DNA of 64,000 bases from Opitutaceae bacterium (GCA_028284235.1 JANQSC010000054.1:248001-312000), one strand, 5' to 3'; counted from the stretch's first letter, positions 44,799-54,561 are shown. Notes: a model not told the origin generated them from the sequence alone. Numbers and translations: made by a program.

Positions 44799-45194
44799 GG
44801 ACACGAGTTCACGCCGCTTGGCGACGCCGTTGGAGATCGTTTGGACGAGCTCGGACGATTGGAATGGCTTGCTGATGATCCCGTCGATGGGGCGATTGCC
44901 AATTCGCTCTTCGATCTCCTCGTTGAGGCAGCCGCTGATCATGAACACCGCCATGCTCGGGTAGCGTTCCGACAAAGGGACGAGAAAATCCTCGCCGCGG
45001 GCGTGCTCGAGATTGAGGTCGAGGAGGAGCGCTTGAACGGGTTCGTCCGCGTTTTCCAAAGCGTCCAGGGCTTCGCTGGCGCTGGCGACGCAGATTGCGT
45101 TGACCCCGGCGGCCTCGAGGATGAGCCCCAAGAGCGTTCGAAGGCTCTCGTCGTCGTCTACTACCAGGACCGTGTCTAATTCCGCGCTGCGCAT
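44781..45194 (-). CDS. Single-domain response regulator (CheY-like receiver)
   Basis: 137 residues, receiver domain only. Acidic pocket VVDDDES (D13-D15), phosphoacceptor D59 in ALLLDLNLEH, S87 in MISG and K109 in IISKPF. No output domain or adjacent kinase gene is present, so it must act by protein contact in a phosphorelay. The final 10-15 residues are a free tail. Confidence 0.9.
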   Translation of the reverse strand: MRSAELDTVLVVDDDESLRTLLGLILEAAGVNAICVASASEALDALENADEPVQALLLDLNLEHARGEDFLVPLSERYPSMAVFMISGCLNEEIEERIGNRPIDGIISKPFQSSELVQTISNGVAKRRELVSSGESA

Positions 45195-45340
45195 CTATGC
45201 GGGCAGGGTTTAGAATCGTTGGGGGAAAAATGCAATGGGAAAGGTTTGGAATTGTCGCCGATCCACCACTACGGGGCGCTATTTTGTCGAATGCGCTTTT
45301 GGCTTTGCGTTTGCCTGCGACCGGGTGATTCTCGTGTGCG

Positions 45341-46003
45341 GTGATTTCAAATCGAAAGAGCGCGTTGATTGGTCTTGGCTTAGTTGCGGCGGCGCTTGGG
45401 GCCGCCCTCGTATGGCTGTTCCGCGACTCGCTGCGAGCGTACGACTATCAGGCGACGGTTGACTGGATAGCGAGTTTCGGCCCGCTGCCGTTTTTTATAG
45501 CGATGGCGATCTTGCCATCGCTGTGGGCGCCGGCTTCTCCGTTTATGATTCTGGCGGGGGCGTTGTACAGTGTGCCGCTCGCCCTTGGGGGCTCCATCCT
45601 GGCGCTGGGAGCGAACATGACGCTTTCCTGGCTGTTGGCGGGAAAGCTGTTTCGACCCTTGTTCGAGCGTATTGTGCTCCGATTCGGCTATCGCGTGCCG
45701 GAGATCACGCGCGGGAACATGATTACGGTCGCGGTGCTTCTGAGGATTACTCCCGGTGTGCCGTTTCCGTTGCAAAACTACCTCCTGGGCCTCGCCCGCA
45801 TGCCGTTCGGCTGGTTTCTGGGGATCTCGCTGCCAATCAGCTCCGCTTACGCATTCGCGTTCATTCTGTTTGGAGACGCGATTTTGAAAGGAAACGTTAC
45901 GGTCGTCCTGCTGGCGATCAGCTTGCTGATCGGGCTGAGCTTCGGCGTGCGGCTGTTGCGCGCTCGCTTGAAGCGCGGAGCGTTGGAAGGGGAGTCTCTA
46001 TGA
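45341..46003 (+). CDS. TVP38/TMEM64-family membrane protein
   Basis: 220 residues beginning with GTG. Helices at LIGLGLVAAALGAALVWLF, PFFIAMAILPSLWAPASP, LALGGSILALGANMTLSWLL and a C-terminal pair. The conserved SNARE-associated (DedA-like) region includes FMILAGALYSVPLA, then LLRITPGVPFPLQNYLLGLA. DedA/TVP38 proteins act in the inner membrane, some as lipid scramblases or flippases. Its stop overlaps the xseA start (ATGA), so the two are coupled. Confidence 0.85.
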   Translation: MISNRKSALIGLGLVAAALGAALVWLFRDSLRAYDYQATVDWIASFGPLPFFIAMAILPSLWAPASPFMILAGALYSVPLALGGSILALGANMTLSWLLAGKLFRPLFERIVLRFGYRVPEITRGNMITVAVLLRITPGVPFPLQNYLLGLARMPFGWFLGISLPISSAYAFAFILFGDAILKGNVTVVLLAISLLIGLSFGVRLLRARLKRGALEGESL

Positions 46004-47349
46004 GCGACGCGTTCTTGTCGCAGTTTGGGGACGACGAGGCGAGCACGGTCTCGGAATTCACGCGAAGGATCAAGCGGTTGATCGAAGGTTCCTTCGGCCC
46101 GTCCTGGGTTAGAGGAGAAGTATCCAATTTTCGGAGACAATCGAGCGGCCATCTGTATTTTACGCTCAAAGACGCGGGCGCTCAACTGCCTGCAGTGATG
46201 TTTCGCGGCAACGCGGCGGGGCTCGAGTTCGAATTGGACAACGGCGCGGAGGTCCTCGTGTTTGGCGAGCTGAGCGTATACGAGCCGCATGGCCGGTACC
46301 AGCTCATCGCTCGGGCGGTGGTCGATGCGGGACAGGGGAGGCTGCATCGCGAGTTCGAGCGACTCAAGAAGCGGCTTTTCGACGAAGGTCTATTCGATTC
46401 GGAGCGGAAGAAGGCGCTCCCGCCGGCCCCGCGAAGAGTGGCGTTTGTCACTTCCCCGAGCGGAGCGGCCGTGCAGGATTTCGTTCGGATCTTGAAGCGA
46501 CGCGGGTGGGCGGGATCTCTCACGGTGATTCCGGCGAAAGTGCAAGGTGTCGGAGCCGCGAAAACGCTGCTGGAGGGATTGGACCTCGCCCTTAGGATGG
46601 GCGGCTTCGACGTGGTAGTCATTGGCCGGGGCGGAGGGAGCTTGGAGGACTTGTGGAGTTTCAATGACGAGCGGCTCGCCCGGGCGGTGGCGGCGTCCCC
46701 ATTGCCCGTCGTCTCGGCCGTCGGGCATGAGATCGACTTTTCTTTGACCGATTTTGTCGCGGATGTTCGAGCGGAAACGCCTTCGGCTGCGGCTGAGCTG
46801 ATATCGAGCGCGTACATTGAAAGCCTGGATCGGCTGGAGTATGCGCGAGACTCGCTGGTCGATTTCGCGGAGGACGGGTTGGCGGATCGGCGTCGCCTTT
46901 TGGAACAATGGTCGTTGCGTCTGCAAGCGTCGTCCCCGCAGAGAAGCCTGGAATCTTCGCAGCTTCGGACGGACGAGTTAAGCAGCCGGCTGGACGCGGC
47001 GTTTAGCCAGCAGGCCGCTCGCTTGCGTAGACGGCTGAATGTCGCCCAAATCGGCTATAGCGGTCTGCGGCCGGATCGGGTCGTGTCGCGGATGCGGCAG
47101 TCGTTGTCGGATTTGAGGCAACGCGCGGAGCTCTTGTTGGAGCGACGGTTGACGGCGTCGAAGCATGAGCTAAGCGAAGCGGCGTCGACGCTTCATTCGA
47201 TCAGTCCGAAAGCGACGTTGAAACGTGGATACACGATTCTCTCGAATGCGAAGGGCGACGTAGTCCATTCTGTCCAGGATATCAAGGAAAGCGATCGCCT
47301 TAAAGCAACCGTTTCGGACGGAGAAACTTGGCTGCGGAGCGAGGATTGA
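46000..47349 (+). CDS. xseA: Exodeoxyribonuclease VII large subunit
   Basis: 449 residues from the ATG at 46000; the ATGA overlap with the previous stop and the family N-terminus (STVSEFTRRIKRLIEGSF) fix this start, although the frame stays open far upstream. The N-terminal OB fold (WVRGEVSNFRRQSSGHLYFT) is followed by the catalytic domain (RVAFVTSPSGAAVQDF, VIGRGGGSLEDLWSFND, VSAVGHEIDFSLTDFVAD), a long coiled-coil-like stretch and the C-terminal LKRGYTILSNAKG. It degrades single-stranded DNA with XseB, which is not in this window. Confidence 0.95.
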   Translation: MSDAFLSQFGDDEASTVSEFTRRIKRLIEGSFGPSWVRGEVSNFRRQSSGHLYFTLKDAGAQLPAVMFRGNAAGLEFELDNGAEVLVFGELSVYEPHGRYQLIARAVVDAGQGRLHREFERLKKRLFDEGLFDSERKKALPPAPRRVAFVTSPSGAAVQDFVRILKRRGWAGSLTVIPAKVQGVGAAKTLLEGLDLALRMGGFDVVVIGRGGGSLEDLWSFNDERLARAVAASPLPVVSAVGHEIDFSLTDFVADVRAETPSAAAELISSAYIESLDRLEYARDSLVDFAEDGLADRRRLLEQWSLRLQASSPQRSLESSQLRTDELSSRLDAAFSQQAARLRRRLNVAQIGYSGLRPDRVVSRMRQSLSDLRQRAELLLERRLTASKHELSEAASTLHSISPKATLKRGYTILSNAKGDVVHSVQDIKESDRLKATVSDGETWLRSED

Positions 47350-47368
47350 GCGTCGCCAGCCCCGGTCG

Positions 47369-47809
47369 CTATACCATTTCGAGCGCGCGTTTGGATTCCG
47401 AGGTTGACGAAATCTCATCGAGAACGCGGGCAGCGAGGGCGTTGTTTTCGACTTTGAATACGAGCCGGGTGGAGGCTCCCGCGTGATCGACCGACGCGTA
47501 GACGTAGTCGATGTTGATTCCGGCTTGGGCGAATGCGTGGGTAATGCGGGCCAAGCGGCCTTTTTGGTCGTTGAGTCGCACGGACAGGACGCGTTCGCAG
47601 CGCGTTTCAAAGCCGTTTTTCTCGAGCAACGCCTGAGCGTTTTCGGCGTGATCGGCGATGAAGCGGAATTGGCCTCGGCTCGACTCGCCAGTGGTGGTGA
47701 GGGCGTTGATCTGGATGCCGGCGTTCGCGAGCAGATCGCTGACTCGAGCGATTTCTCCTGGCTCGTTGGCGATTTCGGCAGTGAGTTGTGACTCTATCTG
47801 GTGTTCCAT
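47369..47809 (-). CDS. Tandem ACT-domain protein
   Basis: 146 residues from the ATG at 47809 (an in-frame TTG at 47821 is less likely). There are two ACT domains: residues about 8-70 (ANEPGEIARVSDLLANAGIQ) and 75-140 (LNDQKGRLARITHAFAQAGI, NIDYVYASVD). Small free-standing ACT proteins bind amino acids as regulators. Convergent with xseA, 19 bp apart. The ligand is unknown. Confidence 0.88.
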   Translation of the reverse strand: MEHQIESQLTAEIANEPGEIARVSDLLANAGIQINALTTTGESSRGQFRFIADHAENAQALLEKNGFETRCERVLSVRLNDQKGRLARITHAFAQAGINIDYVYASVDHAGASTRLVFKVENNALAARVLDEISSTSESKRALEMV

Positions 47810-47885
47810 ATGGGGTCTCAAGAAGATAATTGCGCCTCGATCGGTCGAATCGCGACCGTTGTTTGCGAGGCGTTGGAAAAATGAA

Positions 47886-47912
47886 AAACCGGGCCCTGAA
47901 AGGGACCGGTTT
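47886..47912 (-). terminator. Terminator downstream of small minus-strand ORF
   Basis: Minus strand: AAACCGG-T-CCC-TTTCA-GGG-C-CCGGTTT, a 10-bp stem with one internal mismatch, then TTCATTTTTCC. It is 27 bp after the stop of the small gene at 47939-48139 and supports that gene being transcribed. Confidence 0.65.
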
Positions 47913-47938
47913 AGAAATTCATTTGTGAATCCGTTCGC

Positions 47939-48139
47939 CTAGTCAAGCCGAGAGTGCGTCAACGAGCGGGACTTTTGGAAGTACCGCGAAACGCGGTCGT
48001 GGGCGATCTGCCGTTTCAGCTTTGGACGCGCGAACTGGTAGTCCTGGGCGTCGATGGGAAGGGATTCGCTGGGCGGGGTCATTACTTTCAACGGCGGGTT
48101 GAAATTGAAAATGCGAATCTGTCTTTGGGTTGATTCCAT
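47939..48139 (-). CDS. Small basic hypothetical protein
   Basis: 66 residues: MESTQRQIRIFNFNPPLKVM, then PPSESLPIDAQDYQFARPKL and a basic tail KRQIAHDRVSRYFQKSRSLT. No signal peptide or TM segment. The start was chosen as the only ATG in frame near a sensible position. A good terminator lies just beyond the stop, and the upstream region is divergent from a lipoprotein gene. Family not recognised; it may bind nucleic acid or be spurious. Confidence 0.45.
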   Translation of the reverse strand: MESTQRQIRIFNFNPPLKVMTPPSESLPIDAQDYQFARPKLKRQIAHDRVSRYFQKSRSLTHSRLD

Positions 48140-48350
48140 TGGGGTAAATGGGGGTTGAGATTGTTGTTGAAAACGTTCTATCAAAAAGTGCCATCGGCGC
48201 GCTCGCGCGTTTCTTGAGTGTTATTTTCCCATTGGGAAACCCGCGCGGATCGGTGGTTCCGTGTTTGAGTTCAATTTGAGGGCAGGCGCTTTTATTGAAT
48301 CCATAACTCTCTGGCCTATCGAACTAGGAGGTTGTAGAAGGGAACTTTGT

Positions 48351-48842
48351 ATGGAATTTAAGAAAATACTCACAAACACCGCTCTCGCAGGTACCCTATT
48401 AGTTTTCGTTGCGGGTTGCGCCACGGGAGGATACGAGCGAGTGCCGAGCTCATCGGCTAGCACGACACAATCACTAGACGCGGGAACTGTGGTCGCTGCG
48501 CGAACAGTTCAGATTGAAGGAACGAGCTCCCAGATCGGACGGTATGGCGGCGGAATCATGGGTAGCGCGATCGGGTCCACGGTTGGACGCGGAGATGGTC
48601 GAGTGCTCGCGAGCGCTGGCGGCGCGGTTGCCGGAGCCATCGTGGGGGAAAAAGTCGAGAAAGCGCTGACAGCGAAATTGGCTCAGGAACTAACAATCGA
48701 GTTGGACGACGGCCAGACCGTGGTCGTCGTGCAAGAACTCAAAGAGCCGGCGTTCCAGACCGGCGACCGCGTTAGCTTGCTTGAAGCTCGCGGCGGCTAC
48801 GCCCGGGTCCGACACGAGGATTTTGAAGTATCGCAATACTGA
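48351..48842 (+). CDS. Glycine-zipper lipoprotein (SlyB-like)
   Basis: 163 residues. Lipoprotein signal (KKILTNTALAGTLLVFVAGC) with a VAGC lipobox, C23. A glycine-zipper stretch follows (RYGGGIMGSAIGSTVGRG, then LASAGGAVAGAIVGEKVEKA), then a small beta domain LTIELDDGQTVVVVQELKEP ending in FQTGDRVSLLEA. This order matches outer-membrane lipoproteins of the SlyB/Pcp type. Likely a monocistronic, envelope-stability gene with its own terminator. Confidence 0.9.
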   Translation: MEFKKILTNTALAGTLLVFVAGCATGGYERVPSSSASTTQSLDAGTVVAARTVQIEGTSSQIGRYGGGIMGSAIGSTVGRGDGRVLASAGGAVAGAIVGEKVEKALTAKLAQELTIELDDGQTVVVVQELKEPAFQTGDRVSLLEARGGYARVRHEDFEVSQY

Positions 48843-48882
48843 ACGCGAAACGAGTTTACACTTTCAGTTGGGAGGAGAACAG

Positions 48883-48915
48883 AAAAGGGGAGGCGGTATT
48901 CCGTCTCCCCTTTTT
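48883..48915 (+). terminator. Rho-independent terminator after SlyB-like gene
   Basis: Stem AAAAGGGGAGGCGG/CCGTCTCCCCTTTT (14 bp, one G-U pair) with loop TATT, then T. It ends about 40 bp before the next start. Confidence 0.85.
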
Positions 48916-48953
48916 ACTTTGCTAATGAGCGCGGGCTGTGGCTGTCTGCCTCT

Positions 48954-51089
48954 ATGGAGCCCCAGTCGTCTAGACCCTTGAACCGGTTGTCCCAAAGCCG
49001 GTCGCCGTACTTGCTGCAGCACGCGGACAATCCGGTCGACTGGCGCGAGTGGGGCGAAGACGCGTTCGCGGAAGCGCGCGAACGAGACGTTCCGATTTTC
49101 CTGTCTATCGGCTACTCCACCTGCCACTGGTGCCATGTCATGGCCCACGAGAGTTTCGAGGACGATGCGATCGCCGCGGAAATGAACGCTCGTTTCGTCA
49201 ATGTCAAAGTCGACCGGGAAGAGCGACCCGACGTGGACCGCATCTACATGGCGTACGTGCAGTCTTTGACCGGAAGCGGCGGCTGGCCCATGAGCGTTTG
49301 GCTGACACCCGAGCTAAAGCCGTTTTACGGGGGGACTTACTTCCCGCCGGAAAACCGCTATGGACGCATCGGTTTCGCGGAGCTGATTGTCCGGATCAGT
49401 TCGATCTGGCGAGAGCGACGGGCGGAACTCGAGCAGCAAGGCAACCGTTTTTTGGATACGGTCAACGAATCGGTCCAGGGGTTCGCGTCGGGCGGGGCGG
49501 AGTTGGACGGGTCCGCGGCGGAGAAGTGCCTGGAGGAGCTTGTCCAGCAGTTCGACGACAAATGGGGCGGCTTTGGCGGAGCGCCGAAATTTCCGATGAC
49601 GGGTTTTTTCAGTTTTCTCCTGGAAATGGGTGAGATTCACGGCTGGGATGAAGGCAAGCGGACGCTATTGGGCGTTTCGCTCGATCGACTTGCGGACGGA
49701 GGGATCCGCGACTTCCTCGCGGGTGGCTTCCACCGCTACTCCGTGGACCGTTACTGGCATGTGCCGCATTTCGAGAAAATGCTCTATGATCAAGGCCAAT
49801 TGGCAGAGGTATTCGCAGAGTCCGCCCGTTTGCTCGACCGTATCGACGATTTGGCGACAGGGCAGGAAATTGTAAACTATGTTGACACTCAATTGCGTTC
49901 GGAAGCGGGTGGAATCTACTCGGCGGAAGACGCTGACAGTCCGCTTCCTGGGGATCCTGCGAACTCCGGCGAAGGCGCTTTCTACGTTTGGAGCGCAGCG
50001 GAGATCGACAACGCGCTGGACGTGGAATCCGCTAAGGTTTTCAAGGCTCAATTTGGTGTTGAGGAGTCTGGGAACGCGCGCGGCGAGTCGGATCCTCATG
50101 GTGACTTCAGAGGGCTGAACATATTGACGCGGACGCGGCCGATCGAAGCGATCGCGGAAGAATGCGGCCTCGACCGGCTTGCCGTTTCCGAATCGCTACG
50201 GGCGTCGATTTCGAAGTTGAACGCGATCCGGTCGCAACGACCGAGACCGCATTTGGACGACAAGGTTCTGTCCTCCTGGAACGGGCTCATGATTTCGGGC
50301 GCGTGCCGGGTCTTCCAGGCGGGCGGGGATCGCGCCGCGATCGAATTGGCAACCGCGGCGGGAGCGTTTATCTGGGAAAATCTCTATGATGAATCGGACA
50401 ATTTGCTCTACCGCGCTTTTCGTATTGAACGAAGGGATACTCCGGGATTCGCGGAGGACTATGCGAGCTGCTGCCTAGCGTTTATCAATCTGTATGAATC
50501 GACCGGCGAGGAAATGTGGCTGGATCGGGCGGAGCGGTTGATGAAGCGCTTGATTGATTCGTTTTGGGACGACTCCAGTCACGGTTTCTTTGCCACGCCC
50601 GAAGGCGCGACGTCGCTGATCGCTCGATTGAAGGACGATTACGACGGGGCGGAGCCGTCGGCGAACTCGCTCGCGGCCTTGGCGCTTATACGCCTGGGAG
50701 CGTTGCTGGGAGACCCGAAGTACGACGATTACGCTCGCCAGACGATCGAAGCGTTTCGATACCAGTGGACGCGGGCGCCCCGGGCGATGCCGCTGATGCT
50801 GGTGGCGCTGACTCGATTGATGCGACCCGTACAGCAGATCGTGATTTTCGCCAATCGGGACGATCCCATGCGCGCTTTGTTGCAGGAAAGCGCTTTCGCG
50901 GGGCGGAAACTCCATTCAGTCATTCTCTATCTCGGCGACGGATCGAATTGGCTCGCGAATCGGAATCCCAATTTGGGGATTTTCGGGAACGAGGAGGAGC
51001 GTGCCACCGCGTATTTGTGTGAAAACTACACATGTAAACTACCTGCCTACGACGGAGAAACACTGCGATCCCAGTTGTCGGCGAGCTGA
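48954..51089 (+). CDS. Thioredoxin-domain protein of YyaL/SSP411 family (DUF255)
   Basis: 711 residues, no signal peptide. The N-terminal DUF255 thioredoxin-like domain has [20 protein letters not shown], then [20 protein letters not shown] with C57-x-x-C60 and [16 protein letters not shown]. The long C-terminal part is an alpha/alpha barrel like N-acylglucosamine 2-epimerases ([45 protein letters not shown]). The biochemical role of the family is unclear. Convergent with a GH20-like gene. Confidence 0.93.
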   Translation: MEPQSSRPLNRLSQSRSPYLLQHADNPVDWREWGEDAFAEARERDVPIFLSIGYSTCHWCHVMAHESFEDDAIAAEMNARFVNVKVDREERPDVDRIYMAYVQSLTGSGGWPMSVWLTPELKPFYGGTYFPPENRYGRIGFAELIVRISSIWRERRAELEQQGNRFLDTVNESVQGFASGGAELDGSAAEKCLEELVQQFDDKWGGFGGAPKFPMTGFFSFLLEMGEIHGWDEGKRTLLGVSLDRLADGGIRDFLAGGFHRYSVDRYWHVPHFEKMLYDQGQLAEVFAESARLLDRIDDLATGQEIVNYVDTQLRSEAGGIYSAEDADSPLPGDPANSGEGAFYVWSAAEIDNALDVESAKVFKAQFGVEESGNARGESDPHGDFRGLNILTRTRPIEAIAEECGLDRLAVSESLRASISKLNAIRSQRPRPHLDDKVLSSWNGLMISGACRVFQAGGDRAAIELATAAGAFIWENLYDESDNLLYRAFRIERRDTPGFAEDYASCCLAFINLYESTGEEMWLDRAERLMKRLIDSFWDDSSHGFFATPEGATSLIARLKDDYDGAEPSANSLAALALIRLGALLGDPKYDDYARQTIEAFRYQWTRAPRAMPLMLVALTRLMRPVQQIVIFANRDDPMRALLQESAFAGRKLHSVILYLGDGSNWLANRNPNLGIFGNEEERATAYLCENYTCKLPAYDGETLRSQLSAS

Positions 51090-51136
51090 GAGAGTGTCCG
51101 ACAGAACACTTTCCAATTCATACTCTTAATCTTATT

Positions 51137-51219
51137 CATAATCATACTCCTAATCTTAATCCAAACGAACGGTGTTTGGAGTGATTGTGATTGTGAGTAA
51201 GATTAGGAGTATGATTATG
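51137..51219. repeat. AT-rich long inverted repeat, family E
   Basis: Left arm 51137-51158 (CATAATCATACTCCTAATCT start) and right arm 51198-51219 match perfectly over 22 bp with a 39-nt interior that contains TCCAAAC/GTTTGGA. Flanks continue the same CTTAATC/ATAATC-type short units, so the element is built from a degenerate hexamer. Between the convergent YyaL and GH20-like genes. Confidence 0.85.
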
Positions 51220-51238
51220 ATTAGGACTGAGAGTCGCG

Positions 51239-53011
51239 TTAGTCGCCGGCTCGGGCGAAGTAGTCGGCGCTTTCATCAAGTCCGCCCGGACGATTCGACT
51301 CGAGCCAGAGCGCGCGATAACGGGCGGCGATAGAATGGAGCGACTCCTCGTGAGCCATGTCTTCACCTATAGCTCTCAGCCCCTTCCGGGCGGCGAATGC
51401 GAGCAGATCCGCGGCTAAGCCGATTTCCCGTGATACGCGGGCGGCGTGTTCGTTCATTGAGTCCCGTTCGCTTAGCTCAGTCTTTATTTCTGAAAGTTCA
51501 CTGAGGGTTTCGTGCAGCTCGCTGGAGTTTGTTTTAGCGGATTCCTCGGGGAGACTTTCAGCGGTGGCGAAGAGGATGTCGTTGAGAACGGTTCGATTGT
51601 GAGGCGCGCGCGAAATTGGGCGTTGGGCGTTTGCGAGGCGAACGAGGAGGGTCGCGATTGTTTGATCGTCGCTATTTAAGAAAAACGTATTGATAGCGTG
51701 GATATCGTTCACTGAGTTTTTGGAACTGCGATTCCAGGAAAGCGCGGATCCCCAGATCAATCCGGGATAGGCGGTTGAAAGGAAGTGGTGATGGCCGAAG
51801 TCTCCCCAGCAGGTTAGGAGCATCCCTTCCGCGCCGGACTTTGTCGCCTCCTGTATGGCGGTTTCGATGTTGACGCGCATGTTGTCGTAGCGCCCGCCGA
51901 TGGAGTTCCAGTTGGAAGTGCCGGGAGCCACGTAGAACGGTTTGCCGGAGCGGGCGTAGGCGGCGCATTGATTGGCGAACGGATGGTTCGCTTCGTAGCC
52001 CCAAATGATTCCGATGGCTTCGTCGGGAATCGAGCGAGCGAGTTCGGGCGATTCCAGAATAATGTCTCCCCAAAACTGCATGCGACGCCCTCTTTGGGCG
52101 ACTTGCCGTTCGATCGCGAGGAGGTGTTCGAGGTAAACCGGGTGTTTTCCTTCTTCGGCGACGCGCGCTTTGCTCCAGCCTTGGCCGAGCTCCCAGGGTT
52201 CGTCTCCGCCAATATTTAATTGTTTGCTGCCGAAGTTGGGAAGCAGTTCGTCGTAGAGCCCGCTGACAAAGTCAATCGACTCTTGATTGGGCTTGAGCGT
52301 ACCGCCCCAGGGGAGTCTGCCCAGGATTGGATGCTCGTAGCCTTGGGGGCATTCGGCGAGACGTTTGTAGGCGTCGTGCCGGAGCCACCGTTCCATATGG
52401 CCAAACGAGTTTTGGTTCGGTACGAGCTCGATGTATCGATCGTGGCAATACGAGTCGAGCGCTCGGATTTCCTCAGGGGTAAGCGGGGACGCATCTCGCC
52501 AGACTTCGGAGTGATCCTTGTAGGCGAAGGTGTGTTCGGTGTAGAGTTGGAGTTGATTGTATTTTAGCTTTGCGAGCTGGTCGATTAGATCGAAAAGCGA
52601 TTCCTGGGTGGGCACGCGGCATCGGCTGATGTCGAGCATAAAACCCCGAACGGGCAGGTCGGGATAGTCTTCGATGGCGAGGCAGGGAAGCGCGTGTCCA
52701 TATTCGCGATGGATTTGGGAAAACGTGACGAGGGCTCGAAACATTCCCATTTCGGAACGACTTTCCGCAATCGCTTTTTCAGGGTGAATTGTCAGCCGGT
52801 AACCTTCTTCGTTCACGATCGATTCGGTCTTGTGTAGTTCTATTTTGGCGACGCTGGATTCGGTAGTTGTGAAAAATACCGGGGCGAAGGTTTCCAGCGC
52901 GTTTTTGAATTGGCGGGTTGCTTCGAACTGGATACGCGCAGGGATGGGGCCTGCGACTTCGAGCGAGCCTTCGCGGGGCTCGGTCTTTTGGGGCAAGGGG
53001 AAGAGGTCCAT
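51239..53011 (-). CDS. Glycoside hydrolase family 20-like protein (beta-N-acetylhexosaminidase type)
   Basis: 590 residues without an obvious signal peptide, so probably cytoplasmic. N-terminal GH20b-like domain (GYRLTIHPEKAIAESRSEMG), then a TIM barrel starting DYPDLPVRGFMLDISRCRVP. The catalytic pair D270-E271 is in LNIGGDEPWELGQG, the polarising Asp and acid of substrate-assisted GH20 catalysis. NQNSFGHMERW and MQFWGDIILESPEL are further family blocks. It would trim GlcNAc/GalNAc-type residues. Followed upstream after 2 bp by a HAD hydrolase gene, hence likely cotranscribed. Confidence 0.85.
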   Translation of the reverse strand: MDLFPLPQKTEPREGSLEVAGPIPARIQFEATRQFKNALETFAPVFFTTTESSVAKIELHKTESIVNEEGYRLTIHPEKAIAESRSEMGMFRALVTFSQIHREYGHALPCLAIEDYPDLPVRGFMLDISRCRVPTQESLFDLIDQLAKLKYNQLQLYTEHTFAYKDHSEVWRDASPLTPEEIRALDSYCHDRYIELVPNQNSFGHMERWLRHDAYKRLAECPQGYEHPILGRLPWGGTLKPNQESIDFVSGLYDELLPNFGSKQLNIGGDEPWELGQGWSKARVAEEGKHPVYLEHLLAIERQVAQRGRRMQFWGDIILESPELARSIPDEAIGIIWGYEANHPFANQCAAYARSGKPFYVAPGTSNWNSIGGRYDNMRVNIETAIQEATKSGAEGMLLTCWGDFGHHHFLSTAYPGLIWGSALSWNRSSKNSVNDIHAINTFFLNSDDQTIATLLVRLANAQRPISRAPHNRTVLNDILFATAESLPEESAKTNSSELHETLSELSEIKTELSERDSMNEHAARVSREIGLAADLLAFAARKGLRAIGEDMAHEESLHSIAARYRALWLESNRPGGLDESADYFARAGD

Positions 53012-53013
53012 GA

Positions 53014-53733
53014 CTAGGCGTTGCTGCCTACGACGATAGTGTCGACGAGGTCGGGCAACTGGGCGATCGACTCGAGCTGGTAAAAACTGTCGTGCTCATG
53101 GGGAGTTTTCTCGACCCGCTCGTGTTCCCAGGTAATGCGGTAGGGTATGTGGATGCCGTGTCCTCCCAAATTCAATACCGGGAGGATGTCGGACTTGAGC
53201 GAGTTGCCGATCATGACGAACTGGTCGACGGGAACGTTGGCGCGTTCCAGAACTCGGGCGTAGGATTCGACAGTTTTGTCGGAAACGACTTCGCTGTGGT
53301 CGAAGTACGGGGCGAGTCCGGACTTGGCGATTTTTCGTTCCTGGTCGCGGAGGTCTCCCTTAGTCACGAGGATGAGACGAAATCGTGAGCTAAGTTGTTC
53401 GAGGACGGGTTCCACGTCGTCGAACAACTCGACGGGATGCGAGAGCATGTTGCGGCAGTGTTCGATGATGCGACGGATTTCCTCCGCCTTGATTTCGCCG
53501 TTGGTCAATGAAATGGCGGTTTCGATACAGGAGAGGGTGAATCCTTTTATTCCGTAGCCGAACAGCTCTAAGTTCTGCATTTCGGTCTCGTAGAGCACTT
53601 TTTCGACGGTGGACGCGTCGTGGTACTCTGAGAGCAGGTCGCAGTATTTTCTGTGGTGCGCTTCAAAGAGGTTTTCGTTGTGCCAGAGCGTGTCGTCGGC
53701 GTCGAAGCCGATTGTAGTGATGGGCCATTTCAT
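53014..53733 (-). CDS. HAD-superfamily hydrolase
   Basis: 239 residues, cytoplasmic. Motif I FDADDTLWHN (D11 and D13), motif II in LILVTKGD, motif III lysine region DKTVESYARV, motif IV FVMIGNSLKSDILPVLNLGG. A helical cap (residues about 18-90) places it in subfamily I. It dephosphorylates a small molecule, possibly a sugar phosphate given its coupling to the GH20-like gene (2-bp gap). Confidence 0.9.
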   Translation of the reverse strand: MKWPITTIGFDADDTLWHNENLFEAHHRKYCDLLSEYHDASTVEKVLYETEMQNLELFGYGIKGFTLSCIETAISLTNGEIKAEEIRRIIEHCRNMLSHPVELFDDVEPVLEQLSSRFRLILVTKGDLRDQERKIAKSGLAPYFDHSEVVSDKTVESYARVLERANVPVDQFVMIGNSLKSDILPVLNLGGHGIHIPYRITWEHERVEKTPHEHDSFYQLESIAQLPDLVDTIVVGSNA

Positions 53734-53829
53734 GATCGCGATCAGTGGAAATGAGGATTGCGATTGAAGAGCGGTTTGTAAACGCGCTGTTTGCGGTTGG
53801 GGCGTTTTTTCCCGGGAACGGCTTCGGTT

Positions 53830-54561
53830 CTAGTGTTCTGTCAACTCTACGAGCGCGAGCGCTTTCTGAAAATCGAGCGAGAGCGGGGCGTCGATTTCGA
53901 CAGGGGCGCGAGTGACTGGGTGTTCGAACGCGAGTCGCCGTGCGTGGAGAAACAGACGCCCGAACCCGAATCGCTCTCGGAAGGCGATATTCTGTTTGGA
54001 GTCGCCGTGACGGGTATCGCCGATGATGGGGCAATTGATGTGGGCGAGGTGGCGGCGAAGCTGGTGCCTGCGGCCGGTCTCGGGATAGAGGGCGACGAGG
54101 GAATAGCGTGTCGTCGCGTGTTTGCCGGTAGGGAAGGGCAGTTCGGTCCGTGAGAGCGTTTTGTAGCGGGTGCGGGCTTCTTGGGTTTGGTCGCTCTTTC
54201 TTTGCGGGCCGAAGTCGAGGAGTCGCCTGAGCGGTCGGTCCATCTCGCCGGAATCCGGGGGGTGCCCGCGAACGAGGGCCAAGTACTCTTTGGAGATCTC
54301 GTTCTCCTCGAATTTCGTTTGTATTCCCGGGAGGGCGGACTCGTCGAGAGCGAAGAGGAGCGCTCCGGAGGTGGGCTTGTCGATCCGGTGGGCGGGGAAC
54401 ACGGGTTTGCCGATCTGGTCGCGCAGGCGCTGTACGGCGAAACGGGTTTCCGTAGCGGCGATGCTGGAGCGATGCACGAGTAATCCGGATGGCTTGTTGA
54501 TGGCGATGTAGTGGTTGTCCTCGTACAGGATTTCAAGCGGGGCTTCTGGCGGAGGAGTCAT
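53830..54561 (-). CDS. RluA-family pseudouridine synthase (TruC-like)
   Basis: 243 residues from the ATG at 54561 (a TTG at 54597 is less likely). ILYEDNHYIAINKPSGLLVH is the family start; catalytic D61 is in PAHRIDKPTSGALLF. ALYPETGRRHQLRRHLAHIN is the conserved C-terminal motif. It isomerises uridine in tRNA or rRNA. No N-terminal S4 domain, which fits TruC-type enzymes; the target position is not certain. Confidence 0.92.
   Translation of the reverse strand: MTPPPEAPLEILYEDNHYIAINKPSGLLVHRSSIAATETRFAVQRLRDQIGKPVFPAHRIDKPTSGALLFALDESALPGIQTKFEENEISKEYLALVRGHPPDSGEMDRPLRRLLDFGPQRKSDQTQEARTRYKTLSRTELPFPTGKHATTRYSLVALYPETGRRHQLRRHLAHINCPIIGDTRHGDSKQNIAFRERFGFGRLFLHARRLAFEHPVTRAPVEIDAPLSLDFQKALALVELTEH

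Noticed and set aside
45523..45999. Upstream extension of the exonuclease VII frame
   Set aside because: Overlaps the TVP38-like gene in another frame; the family N-terminus and the ATGA overlap place the start at 46000.
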